DNA of 14,371 bases, taken from positions 5,236 through 19,606 of the forward strand of contig DFBR01000087.1 in assembly GCA_002367375.1 (NCBI GenBank), in the 5' to 3' direction. This document shows positions 1 to 6,010 of the stretch, piece by piece. The position numbers and the translations under genes are program-made. Numbering within the stretch: the stretch's first letter is position 1; each line of letters starts with the position of its first letter. The stretch comes from Erythrobacter sp. UBA3075 (lineage in GTDB: Bacteria > Pseudomonadota > Alphaproteobacteria > Sphingomonadales > Sphingomonadaceae). The notes beneath the pieces were generated by a model that did not search any database, had not been told where the DNA came from, and saw nothing but the letters and a program-made list of their open reading frames with translations.

Positions 1-10
1 AAAGGGGTCC

Positions 11-1441
11 ATGAGCGCGTCCGAGCCTCCTAAATTCGATGAAATGCACGCGCCCGATGGTTCGGTGCGTGAGGCTTATCGCGGCTATCAGGAATGGCTG
101 TCGCAGCAGGATGAAAGCTGGATGCGGCACAAGACGAAGGAAGCGGAGAGCTTTTTTCGCAAGACTGGCATCACTTTCAACGTTTATGGCGATGATGATG
201 CCGAAGAACGGCTGATCCCATTCGACATGGTGCCGCGTATCATTAGTGGCAGCGAGTGGCGGCGGCTGTCCAAGGGTATCGAGCAGCGTGTGCGCGCGCT
301 CAACGCCTTCATGCACGATCTGTATCACCGGCAGGAAATCATCCGCTCCGGTCGCCTGCCCGAACGTCTGTTTCGCAACAATTCAGCATGGCTACCGCAG
401 ATGGTCGGTTTCACACCTCCGGGCGGAGTCTACACGCACATCACCGGTATCGATCTGGTCCGCACCGGCCCTGATGACTTCATGGTGCTGGAAGACAATG
501 CCCGCACGCCGAGCGGTGTGTCCTACATGCTCGAAAACCGCGAAACGATGATGGCGATGTTTCCCGAGCTGTTCAGCAAGGTGAAGGTCTTCCCGGTTTC
601 GGATTATCCGCGCCGCCTCGCCAAGAGCCTCGCTGCCTGCGCGCCGGAAAGGACTCGTGGCAAGCCGACCATCGCCGTGCTGACTCCGGGCGTCTACAAT
701 TCTGCCTATTATGAGCACGCCTTTCTGGCTGACCAGATGGGCGCGGAGCTGGTCGAAGGTAGCGATCTGCGCGTCGTTGATGGCCGGGTGCAGATGCGCA
801 CCACGGTCGGCTATCGACCGGTTGATGTGCTCTATCGCCGCGTCGATGACGAATATCTCGATCCGCTTACCTTCAACAAAGACAGCGTGCTGGGCATCCC
901 CGGCATCATGGATGTGTATCGCGCGGGCCGGATTACCATCGCCAATGCGCCGGGAACCGGTGTGGCGGACGACAAGGCAATCTATTCCTTCATGCCCGAA
1001 ATCATCGAATTCTACACCGGCGAGAAAGTGTTACTGCCCAATGTCGACACGTGGCGCTGCGCAGACCCTGACAGCTTGAAATATGTGCTCGACAATCTGG
1101 AAGAGCTGGTGGTGAAGGAAGTTCACGGTTCGGGCGGATACGGCATGCTGATCGGGCCGACATCGTCGAAGAAAGAGATCAAGACCTTTCGCGCCAAGCT
1201 GGCAGCCGATCCGGAGAATTACATCGCGCAGCCTACGCTCGCGCTATCGACCTGTCCGATTTTCACCAAGAAGGGTCTCGCGCCGCGCCATGTCGATTTG
1301 CGCCCCTTCGTGCTGTGCTCACCGGACGGCGTCGATATCACGCCCGGCGGACTGACTCGCGTGGCGCTGAAGCAGGGATCTCTGGTGGTCAATTCCAGTC
1401 AGGGAGGCGGCACCAAGGACAGCTGGGTTTTGGATGACTGA
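11..1441 (+). CDS. Circularly permuted ATP-grasp family protein (DUF404/DUF407 type)
   Basis: This 476-residue protein belongs to the circularly permuted ATP-grasp family, predicted to form amide or peptide bonds with ATP through an acyl-phosphate intermediate; its natural substrate is unknown. Recognisable blocks are LEDNARTPSGVSY (residues 160-172), LYRRVDD (274-280), the glycine-rich KEVHGSGGYGM (369-379, a likely nucleotide-binding loop), RHVDLRPF (426-433), GGLTR (446-450) and a C-terminal SSQGGGTKDSWV block (462-473). No signal peptide or membrane segment is seen, so it should be cytoplasmic. The ATG has a strong AAAGGGG Shine-Dalgarno in the first bases of the window, so the start is well supported and the promoter lies outside. 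It is the first of four co-directional genes (ATP-grasp, alpha-E, transglutaminase, Anbu), a partnership known from many proteobacteria. Family assignment is confident; the reaction is inferred. Confidence 0.93.
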   Translation: MSASEPPKFDEMHAPDGSVREAYRGYQEWLSQQDESWMRHKTKEAESFFRKTGITFNVYGDDDAEERLIPFDMVPRIISGSEWRRLSKGIEQRVRALNAFMHDLYHRQEIIRSGRLPERLFRNNSAWLPQMVGFTPPGGVYTHITGIDLVRTGPDDFMVLEDNARTPSGVSYMLENRETMMAMFPELFSKVKVFPVSDYPRRLAKSLAACAPERTRGKPTIAVLTPGVYNSAYYEHAFLADQMGAELVEGSDLRVVDGRVQMRTTVGYRPVDVLYRRVDDEYLDPLTFNKDSVLGIPGIMDVYRAGRITIANAPGTGVADDKAIYSFMPEIIEFYTGEKVLLPNVDTWRCADPDSLKYVLDNLEELVVKEVHGSGGYGMLIGPTSSKKEIKTFRAKLAADPENYIAQPTLALSTCPIFTKKGLAPRHVDLRPFVLCSPDGVDITPGGLTRVALKQGSLVVNSSQGGGTKDSWVLDD

Positions 1442-1460
1442 AGGCGGCGGCAATAATTCT

Positions 1461-1579
1461 CCCCTCCCGCTTGCGGGAGGGGCCGGGGGTGGGCCTGGGC
1501 CCGCGCAAGCCCACCCCGCTGCGTCTAAGCTCGCCTTCGGCTCGCCAAGTCTCGCTGCCCCTCCCGCAAGCAGGAAGGG
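1461..1579. repeat. Palindromic extragenic (REP/BIME-like) element between ATP-grasp and alpha-E genes
   Basis: This G/C-rich element fills most of the 147-nt gap. Its left end (1461-1482) is a perfect 10-bp palindrome, CCCCTCCCGC / GCGGGAGGGG, around TT. Its right end (1558-1579) is the same palindrome in inverted orientation with two substitutions. Inside, GGGGTGGGC (1486-1494) pairs perfectly with GCCCACCCC (1509-1517), and a GCC-TTC-GGC mini-hairpin lies near 1533. Such paired palindromes are common extragenic repeats in sphingomonad-like genomes. The degenerate right arm reads AGGAAGGG at 1572-1579, exactly where the Shine-Dalgarno of the next gene is needed. It has no U-tract, so it is not a classical terminator, but it could modulate mRNA stability or read-through. 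Confidence 0.75.
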
Positions 1580-1588
1580 TGTCTTGTC

Positions 1589-2533
1589 ATGCTAGGCCGC
1601 GTCGCCAACGGCATCTTCTGGATGTACCGCTATCTCGAACGGGCGGAGAACACCGCGCGTCTGCTCGAAGCGGGCCAACGCATGACGCTGACGCGCGGGG
1701 CGGATATGGCCAGCAAGGAATGGATTTCGATCCTCACCACGCTTGGCCTGCGGCAGGCTTACGAGGCCAATTACGATGATTACAGCGGCGCACATGTTTG
1801 TGACTTTGTGCTGCGGTCCAGGGACAATCCCGAAAGCGTAATGCAGATGGTCGAAAACGCGCGCACCAATGCCCGCGTCTGCCGTTCAACGATTACGCTG
1901 GAAGTGTGGGAAGCGGTCAATGAAGGCTGGATGACGTTGCGCGACCTGCTTGCGAGGCCTGTGCGGGAAAGCAATCTCAACCCGGCGCTGGCGGCGGTGC
2001 GGCGCGAAAGCACTTTGGCGCGCGGTGCCACTCATGGCTCTATGCTGCGCAACGAAACCTATAATTTCGCGCGTCTCGGCACCTTCCTTGAACGTGCTGA
2101 CAGCACCGCGCGTATTCTGGACGTCAAATATTACCTGCTGTTGCCCTCGCTCTCCTACGTCGGCACGCCGCTAGATAGCGGGCAATGGGACAGCGTATTG
2201 CGGTCGCTTTCGGCGGAGCGCGCCTATCGCTGGCTGAATGCCGGACAGATGAGCGCGCGTTCCATCGCCGAATTCCTGATCCTTGATGATCGTTTCCCGC
2301 GCAGCCTTGCCTTCTGTTACGTCGAAATGCGCTCCAACCTGCGTGAACTGGCCACTTTGCACGGCGACAGCGGCGATGCTCAGGAGCAAATGCGCGCCGC
2401 TGACATCAAACTGGTCGGTAAGAGCGTGGACGATATTTTCGACCAGGGATTGCACCAGTTCGTGCTGGAATTCATCGCTGACAACCGCGCGCTCGCCGGT
2501 GCGATCGCTTCCGATTACCGGTTCACGGCCTGA
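1589..2533 (+). CDS. Alpha-E domain protein (DUF403)
   Basis: This 314-residue, largely alpha-helical protein is of the alpha-E family, which accompanies circularly permuted ATP-grasp enzymes and transglutaminases. Its biochemical role is not established; an accessory or scaffold function is usually proposed. The family hallmark is a repeated helical motif, seen here as YLERAENTARLLE (residues 15-27) and FLERADSTARILD (166-178), which points to an internal duplication of two similar halves. There is no signal peptide or membrane helix. The ATG at 1589 gives the complete conserved N-terminus MLGRVANGIFWMYRYLERAE and is preceded, nine bases away, by AGGAAGGG, which is part of the upstream palindromic repeat. 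The stop codon overlaps the Shine-Dalgarno of the next gene, so the two are probably translationally coupled. Confidence 0.92.
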   Translation: MLGRVANGIFWMYRYLERAENTARLLEAGQRMTLTRGADMASKEWISILTTLGLRQAYEANYDDYSGAHVCDFVLRSRDNPESVMQMVENARTNARVCRSTITLEVWEAVNEGWMTLRDLLARPVRESNLNPALAAVRRESTLARGATHGSMLRNETYNFARLGTFLERADSTARILDVKYYLLLPSLSYVGTPLDSGQWDSVLRSLSAERAYRWLNAGQMSARSIAEFLILDDRFPRSLAFCYVEMRSNLRELATLHGDSGDAQEQMRAADIKLVGKSVDDIFDQGLHQFVLEFIADNRALAGAIASDYRFTA

Positions 2534-2550
2534 AGGAGGACGACACCAAC

Positions 2551-3369
2551 ATGCGCCTCTCTATCCGCCACACCACACGCTATCGCTTTGCCGAGCCGGT
2601 GTCCTACGGCATTCAGCGCCTGCGGCTGACGCCGAAGGAAACGCAGGGCCAGAAGATCCTCGAATGGGATATGGAACTGGAAGGCGCGCGCGAAGAACTG
2701 GTTTTCGATGATCAGAATTTCAATCACGTCAATCTGATCTCTGTCGAGGAAGGCGCGCGCGAAGTGGTCGTGACTTGCCGCGGCCGGGTCGATACCGAAG
2801 ACAATGCTGGTGTGATCGGTCATCACGCCGGACATCTGCCCTTGTGGACTTTCCTCGGCCAGACAAAGCTGACCAAGCCGGGACCGAAGATCAAGGCGCT
2901 GATCGCGCAGGTGGAACGCAGCGAGACGGGCATGGTCGATACGCTGCACAATCTATCCAATGTCATTCGCGACAATGTTGAATATCGCACTGGCACCACG
3001 CACGTCGCGACGACCGGGGAGGAAGCTGCAACCGCCCGGCAGGGTGTGTGTCAGGACCATGCGCATATTTTCATTTCCGCTGCGCGCAGTCTGGAAATCC
3101 CGGCGCGCTATGTCAGCGGCTATCTGATGATGAATGACCGGATCGAGCAGGAGGCGACGCATGCTTGGGCGGAGGCTTTTGTGCAGGGGCTGGGCTGGGT
3201 CGGGTTCGATATTTCCAATGGCATCAGCCCTGATCCGCGCTATGTGCGCGTGGCGACAGGGCGCGATTACCGCGATGCCGCGCCGATAACCGGCATATCC
3301 TACGGATCACAGCGGGAAGATCTCTCGGTCGATGTGGCGGTTGAACAACAGATGGTGGACCAGCAATAG
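2551..3369 (+). CDS. Transglutaminase-like cysteine protease family protein
   Basis: This 272-residue protein has an N-terminal beta-rich domain (about 1-100, Bact_transglu_N type, beginning MRLSIRHTTRYRFAEPVSYG) and a transglutaminase/papain-fold core (about 130-225). The catalytic triad is intact: Cys167 in GVCQDHAH, His204 in THAWAE and Asp220 in GWVGFDISNG. Such bacterial proteins usually act as proteases or amidases rather than protein cross-linkers; the substrate is unknown. No signal peptide is present, so it is likely cytoplasmic, together with its ATP-grasp and Anbu neighbours. AAGGAGGA at 2533-2540 is an excellent Shine-Dalgarno that begins in the upstream gene's stop codon, and it fixes the ATG. 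Only 17 bases separate the two genes, supporting one transcript. Confidence 0.93.
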   Translation: MRLSIRHTTRYRFAEPVSYGIQRLRLTPKETQGQKILEWDMELEGAREELVFDDQNFNHVNLISVEEGAREVVVTCRGRVDTEDNAGVIGHHAGHLPLWTFLGQTKLTKPGPKIKALIAQVERSETGMVDTLHNLSNVIRDNVEYRTGTTHVATTGEEAATARQGVCQDHAHIFISAARSLEIPARYVSGYLMMNDRIEQEATHAWAEAFVQGLGWVGFDISNGISPDPRYVRVATGRDYRDAAPITGISYGSQREDLSVDVAVEQQMVDQQ

Positions 3370-3412
3370 CGCGCTTCTGGCGTATGGGGCCTGCCCGGAG
3401 TAGACAGATTAC

Positions 3413-4168
3413 ATGACATATTGCGTTGGCATGGTGCTCGATAAGGGCTTGGTTTTGATGAGTGACACCCGCACCAATTCGGGCGTCGACAATATTTCTG
3501 TGTTCCGCAAGATGTTCACCTGGTCAGTACCGGGTGAACGGATCATCTCGGTGATGACGGCGGGCAATCTGGCGACCACGCAAGCGGTGATCAGCCTGCT
3601 GGAGGAACGCTCGAAGGCTCCGGCAGAGCGGCAGAACAGCTTGCTCGACCTGCCGACCATGTTCCAGGTGGCAGTAGAGGTCGGCAAATTGCTGCGCGAA
3701 ACAATTGCTTCCACACAGGATGACAATGGCACGCGCGGCAAGGGACGCTTCACCGCCTCGATCATCCTTGCCGGTCAGATCAAGGGCATGGAACCGCGGC
3801 TGTTCATGATCTATCCCGAAGGCAATTTTATCGAAGCCAGCTTTGACACGCCGTTCTTCCAGATTGGCGAGACCAAATATGGCCGCCCGATCATCCTGCG
3901 CGGATATGATCGGGACATGAGTTTCGAAGATGCAGTCAAATTGCTTATGGTGAGCTTTGATTCCACGCTGAAGGCCAATCTCTCGGTCGGTCTGCCGCTT
4001 GATCTGATGGTAATCGAGCGCGACACATTCGAACCGCTGCATCAGCGGCGGATCGAGCATACCGATCCCTATTTCGATGCCATATCCAGTAGCTGGAGCG
4101 AAGCGTTGCGCAGCGCGTTTCACTCGCTTCCGGATTACAGCTTCCATCATTTAGGTGATTCTACTTAG
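3413..4168 (+). CDS. Proteasome-type protease, Anbu/BPH family (peptidase T1)
   Basis: This 251-residue protein is a bacterial proteasome-related peptidase (Anbu, also called BPH; COG3484). After removal of the initiator Met, the N-terminal Thr (precursor Thr2, in MTYCVGMVLDKG) would be the nucleophile. Asp18 (SDTRTNSGVD) and Lys33 (FRKMFTW) fall where the proteasomal Asp17 and Lys33 are expected. MTAGNLATTQ (48-57) and QIGETKYGRPI (150-160) are typical family blocks. The length fits Anbu and exceeds HslV. No ATPase partner (HslU, Mpa) is encoded nearby, which agrees with Anbu being found with ATP-grasp, alpha-E and transglutaminase genes instead. GGAG at 3397-3400 lies 12 bases before the ATG, and the start is fixed because the Thr must follow Met directly. 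It is the last gene of the run. Family assignment is very sure; in vivo substrates are unknown. Confidence 0.94.
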   Translation: MTYCVGMVLDKGLVLMSDTRTNSGVDNISVFRKMFTWSVPGERIISVMTAGNLATTQAVISLLEERSKAPAERQNSLLDLPTMFQVAVEVGKLLRETIASTQDDNGTRGKGRFTASIILAGQIKGMEPRLFMIYPEGNFIEASFDTPFFQIGETKYGRPIILRGYDRDMSFEDAVKLLMVSFDSTLKANLSVGLPLDLMVIERDTFEPLHQRRIEHTDPYFDAISSSWSEALRSAFHSLPDYSFHHLGDST

Positions 4169-4362
4169 TGGATTTCCCCGATTTATCAGGGATTTGAGAG
4201 TGCGCGTGAATGCCTAAGGGCTGGAAACAGGGTTCTCCCTCCAATTCGGACCTAAATTTTCCGCAGAATTGCGCCGTATTACTGGTTTATGCCCGGCCAA
4301 TAGGTGGACTTCCGTAGTAATACGGAATGTAAAATGCAGATTTTCCAGTCAAAGTTACTGGC
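4169..4362. other. Intergenic region upstream of the LuxR-type regulator
   Basis: This 194-nt gap separates the Anbu gene from the regulator gene. No convincing coding frame or terminator is seen: the only hairpins are short, such as AGGG-TTCT-CCCT near 4230. It is more AT-rich than its surroundings, as expected for a promoter. It contains a perfect inverted repeat at 4310-4327 (listed separately), a third related half-site CCGTATTAC at 4274-4282, and a small CCAGT/ACTGG stem (4345-4349 with 4357-4361) just before the start codon. Confidence 0.6.
4310..4327. promoter_or_regulatory. Candidate operator: perfect 7-bp inverted repeat
   Basis: TTCCGTA-GTAA-TACGGAA is a perfect dyad 36 bases upstream of the regulator's ATG. 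A further CCGTATTAC half (4274-4282) is the exact reverse complement of 4317-4325. Dyads of this size are typical targets of dimeric LuxR/FixJ-class HTH proteins, so autoregulation by the adjacent gene product is a reasonable inference. No binding consensus is recognised with certainty. Confidence 0.45.
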
Positions 4363-5067
4363 ATGGAACAGCGTATCACAATGCACATCGTCGGCGGCAA
4401 CAGCCGCTCAAGGGCTGCCCAATCGCGGCTCGTCCTTTCAATGGGTCATCATGCGGAGGTCTACTCCGACCTGGTCGAATTGCTCGACAGGCCGCCGCAT
4501 GACGGGGTCATCATCGCTTCGGAAGATGCGCTTGAAGATGGCATTCGCAACCTGCTGGAAGAGCTTGCCGATGGCGGCATCTGGATCCCGCTTGTGGCGG
4601 CGCGCGAAGAGCCTCGCCTTGAGGAGGTTGTGCAGGCCATTCAGGCAGGTGCCCTTGATTTCCTGACTCTGCCGATGACCGAGGAAGAACTGCGCCGTAT
4701 GGTTGCCCATGTCCACACAGATGCGGGACGCCATGCCGAGGCTCGACGCCGCCTGATCGATGCGCGTCGCCGCATTTCCGGCCTGTCCAAGCGTGAACGC
4801 GAGGTGCTCGATTGGCTTTCGGAAGGCTGTTCGAACAAGGCCATTGCGCGCGAGCTTGAAATCAGTCCGCGCACGGTTGAAATTCACCGCGCCAACATGA
4901 TGGACAAGCTGGGCGCGTCTCATGCCGCAGAAGCGGTGCGGGTCCGGATCGAAGCGGGGCTGGAAGCAAAGAAGCGCCGGGAAGCTGCCGCCAAGCGCGC
5001 GGCGGGACATGCCTCTGCAGCACCGCTGATCATCGAACAGGTGCTGATCCCGCCGCGCACGGCCTGA
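4363..5067 (+). CDS. LuxR/FixJ-family transcriptional regulator with degenerate receiver domain
   Basis: This 234-residue protein has an N-terminal receiver-like fold (about 6-117) and a C-terminal LuxR/GerE helix-turn-helix (about 138-200; LSKREREVLDWLSEG, then SNKAIARELEISPRTVEIHR). It ends in a basic, Ala-rich tail of about 34 residues. The DNA-binding half is fully conserved. The receiver is not: the acidic pocket is replaced by GGN (11-13), the phospho-acceptor position is Ala52 (IIASED), the conserved Thr/Ser is Ala79 and the conserved Lys is Leu103 (FLTLPM). It is therefore probably phosphorylation-independent. The ATG at 4363 is the first start in frame after a stop, but the Shine-Dalgarno is weak (AAAG in a small hairpin); Met7 (4381) is an alternative. 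It follows the Anbu operon but has its own probable promoter region. Its target genes are unknown. Confidence 0.88.
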   Translation: MEQRITMHIVGGNSRSRAAQSRLVLSMGHHAEVYSDLVELLDRPPHDGVIIASEDALEDGIRNLLEELADGGIWIPLVAAREEPRLEEVVQAIQAGALDFLTLPMTEEELRRMVAHVHTDAGRHAEARRRLIDARRRISGLSKREREVLDWLSEGCSNKAIARELEISPRTVEIHRANMMDKLGASHAAEAVRVRIEAGLEAKKRREAAAKRAAGHASAAPLIIEQVLIPPRTA

Positions 5068-5087
5068 GGTTTGCGTTTGTGCCGGGA

Positions 5088-5816
5088 CTACCGGCAGTAG
5101 GAATTGCCGTCGATCACGCCTTCGACATGGAAATGGTCGCGGTGGTCACTGTTATAGTCGGGGCCGAGCACCGTGCCGAAGCGGCGGCAGGCGCTGCGCT
5201 GGACGACGCGAAGGAACTCACGTTCCTGCGCCGAGCCATTCCAGTCCGATTGCACGCTGATGGTTCGGCCATCGGCCAGAACGAACCCGCTGACATCGAT
5301 TGCTGATGCACTCGCATGGCCTGATCGGCGAGAAGTCCCCGCGACATTGCGGCATGAATAGCTGCCCATCGTCTGGATACTGGCAAGCGGCGTGCCGAAA
5401 ATTTGCCGCGCGGCGCGGTCGACGCCAAATCTTGCCCAGGCGGCGAATGCCGTGCTGACCGGGCAGGTGACTGGCCCCAGATTGCTGACATCAAGCCGCC
5501 CGTCATCGCCCTGCAAAGCGTGCATTTGCACTGCGCCAAGCGTGCTGCATCCATCGCCCAGATATTGGTCGGGCAGGGGATCAAAACGCACTCCCGCCGA
5601 TCCAAGCCTGCTGTAACATTGTGCCGCTGCCGGACTGGCGACAATGGGTGATGCGGCAGCAACCCGCGCGCGTGCCGGGGAGGGCGAGGTCGCAGCGACA
5701 TTGTATTGGCCCGATTGGACGGAGCTTTGCCGAGACCCATTGTAGCTGGATTGCGGCACAACCGAACAGCCTGCCATGGCAAGGCTAACGATGATGAGGC
5801 TAAATGCACGTTTCAT
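5088..5816 (-). CDS. Lipoprotein with extensin-like C-terminal domain (predicted M15-like peptidase fold)
   Basis: This 242-residue predicted lipoprotein has a signal peptide MKRAFSLIIVSLAMAGC with a lipobox ending at Cys17, and Ser18 at +2 suggests outer-membrane sorting. A Ser/Ala-rich linker (about 18-65) precedes an extensin-like_C domain (about 66-242). The domain carries SGHASASAIDVSGF (His167, Asp174) and DHRDHFHVE (His228, His230). These resemble the SxHxxGxAxD and HxE zinc-binding motifs of M15 D,D- or L,D-peptidases, so a cell-wall peptidase or peptidoglycan-binding role is plausible. Several Cys residues (67, 90, 118, 155, 210, 241) could form disulfides. The open frame runs further upstream, but the signal peptide fixes the start at 5816, or at 5828 (MDRAMKR), which has AAGG close by. 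The gene converges on the regulator gene with a 20-nt gap. Confidence 0.85.
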   Translation of the reverse strand: MKRAFSLIIVSLAMAGCSVVPQSSYNGSRQSSVQSGQYNVAATSPSPARARVAAASPIVASPAAAQCYSRLGSAGVRFDPLPDQYLGDGCSTLGAVQMHALQGDDGRLDVSNLGPVTCPVSTAFAAWARFGVDRAARQIFGTPLASIQTMGSYSCRNVAGTSRRSGHASASAIDVSGFVLADGRTISVQSDWNGSAQEREFLRVVQRSACRRFGTVLGPDYNSDHRDHFHVEGVIDGNSYCR

Positions 5817-5837
5817 GGCTCTATCCATGACCTTACA

Positions 5838-5869
5838 ATGGTTAAGGCCAATACCGCATGCATGGTTAA
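5838..5869 (-). promoter_or_regulatory. Two CtrA-type half-sites upstream of the lipoprotein gene
   Basis: TTAACCAT occurs twice on the minus strand, at 5838-5845 and 5862-5869, 24 bases apart and just upstream of the lipoprotein start. This octamer matches a half-site form described for the alphaproteobacterial cell-cycle regulator CtrA. A cell-wall lipoprotein gene would be a sensible target. The motif is short, so this is a suggestion only. Confidence 0.3.
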
Positions 5870-5939
5870 CGGCGTTGGAACGATTTACAGAACGGTTGAT
5901 CGTTTCACCTGTAACCGCATTAGCATTTGACTCGATACG

Positions 5940-6010
5940 CGATCTCTCTAGTGCGGCCGACGGGCCACGCGGTCCCAACGCCGCGCGTGCTCTCTGTAAG
6001 GAGAGAATAC
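5940..6010 (+). promoter_or_regulatory. Structured serC leader RNA (serC-motif candidate) with sequestered Shine-Dalgarno
   Basis: The serC leader folds into two consecutive helices. The first pairs GTGCGGC (5951-5957) with GCCGCGC (5980-5986). A symmetric internal loop, CGAC/CAAC, then leads to an inner GGGCC/GGTCC stem (5962-5966 with 5971-5975) capped by ACGC. The second, CTCTCT-GTAA-GGAGAG (5990-6005), has a GNRA-type tetraloop and buries the serC Shine-Dalgarno AAGGAGAG. A second copy of CTCTCT at 5944-5949 could pair with the same GGAGAG, allowing two exclusive conformations. A conserved 'serC RNA motif' is known upstream of serC operons in alphaproteobacteria; the position and architecture fit it, but I could not compare to the Rfam model. 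Confidence 0.55.

Noticed and set aside
1461..1482. Strong hairpin read as a terminator after the ATP-grasp gene.
   Set aside because: There is no U-tract, the loop is only two bases, the downstream genes belong to the same functional set, and the palindrome is part of a larger extragenic repeat.
4169..4215. Possible terminator after the Anbu gene (TCCC ... GGGA).
   Set aside because: Only four base pairs with a ten-base loop and no U-tract.
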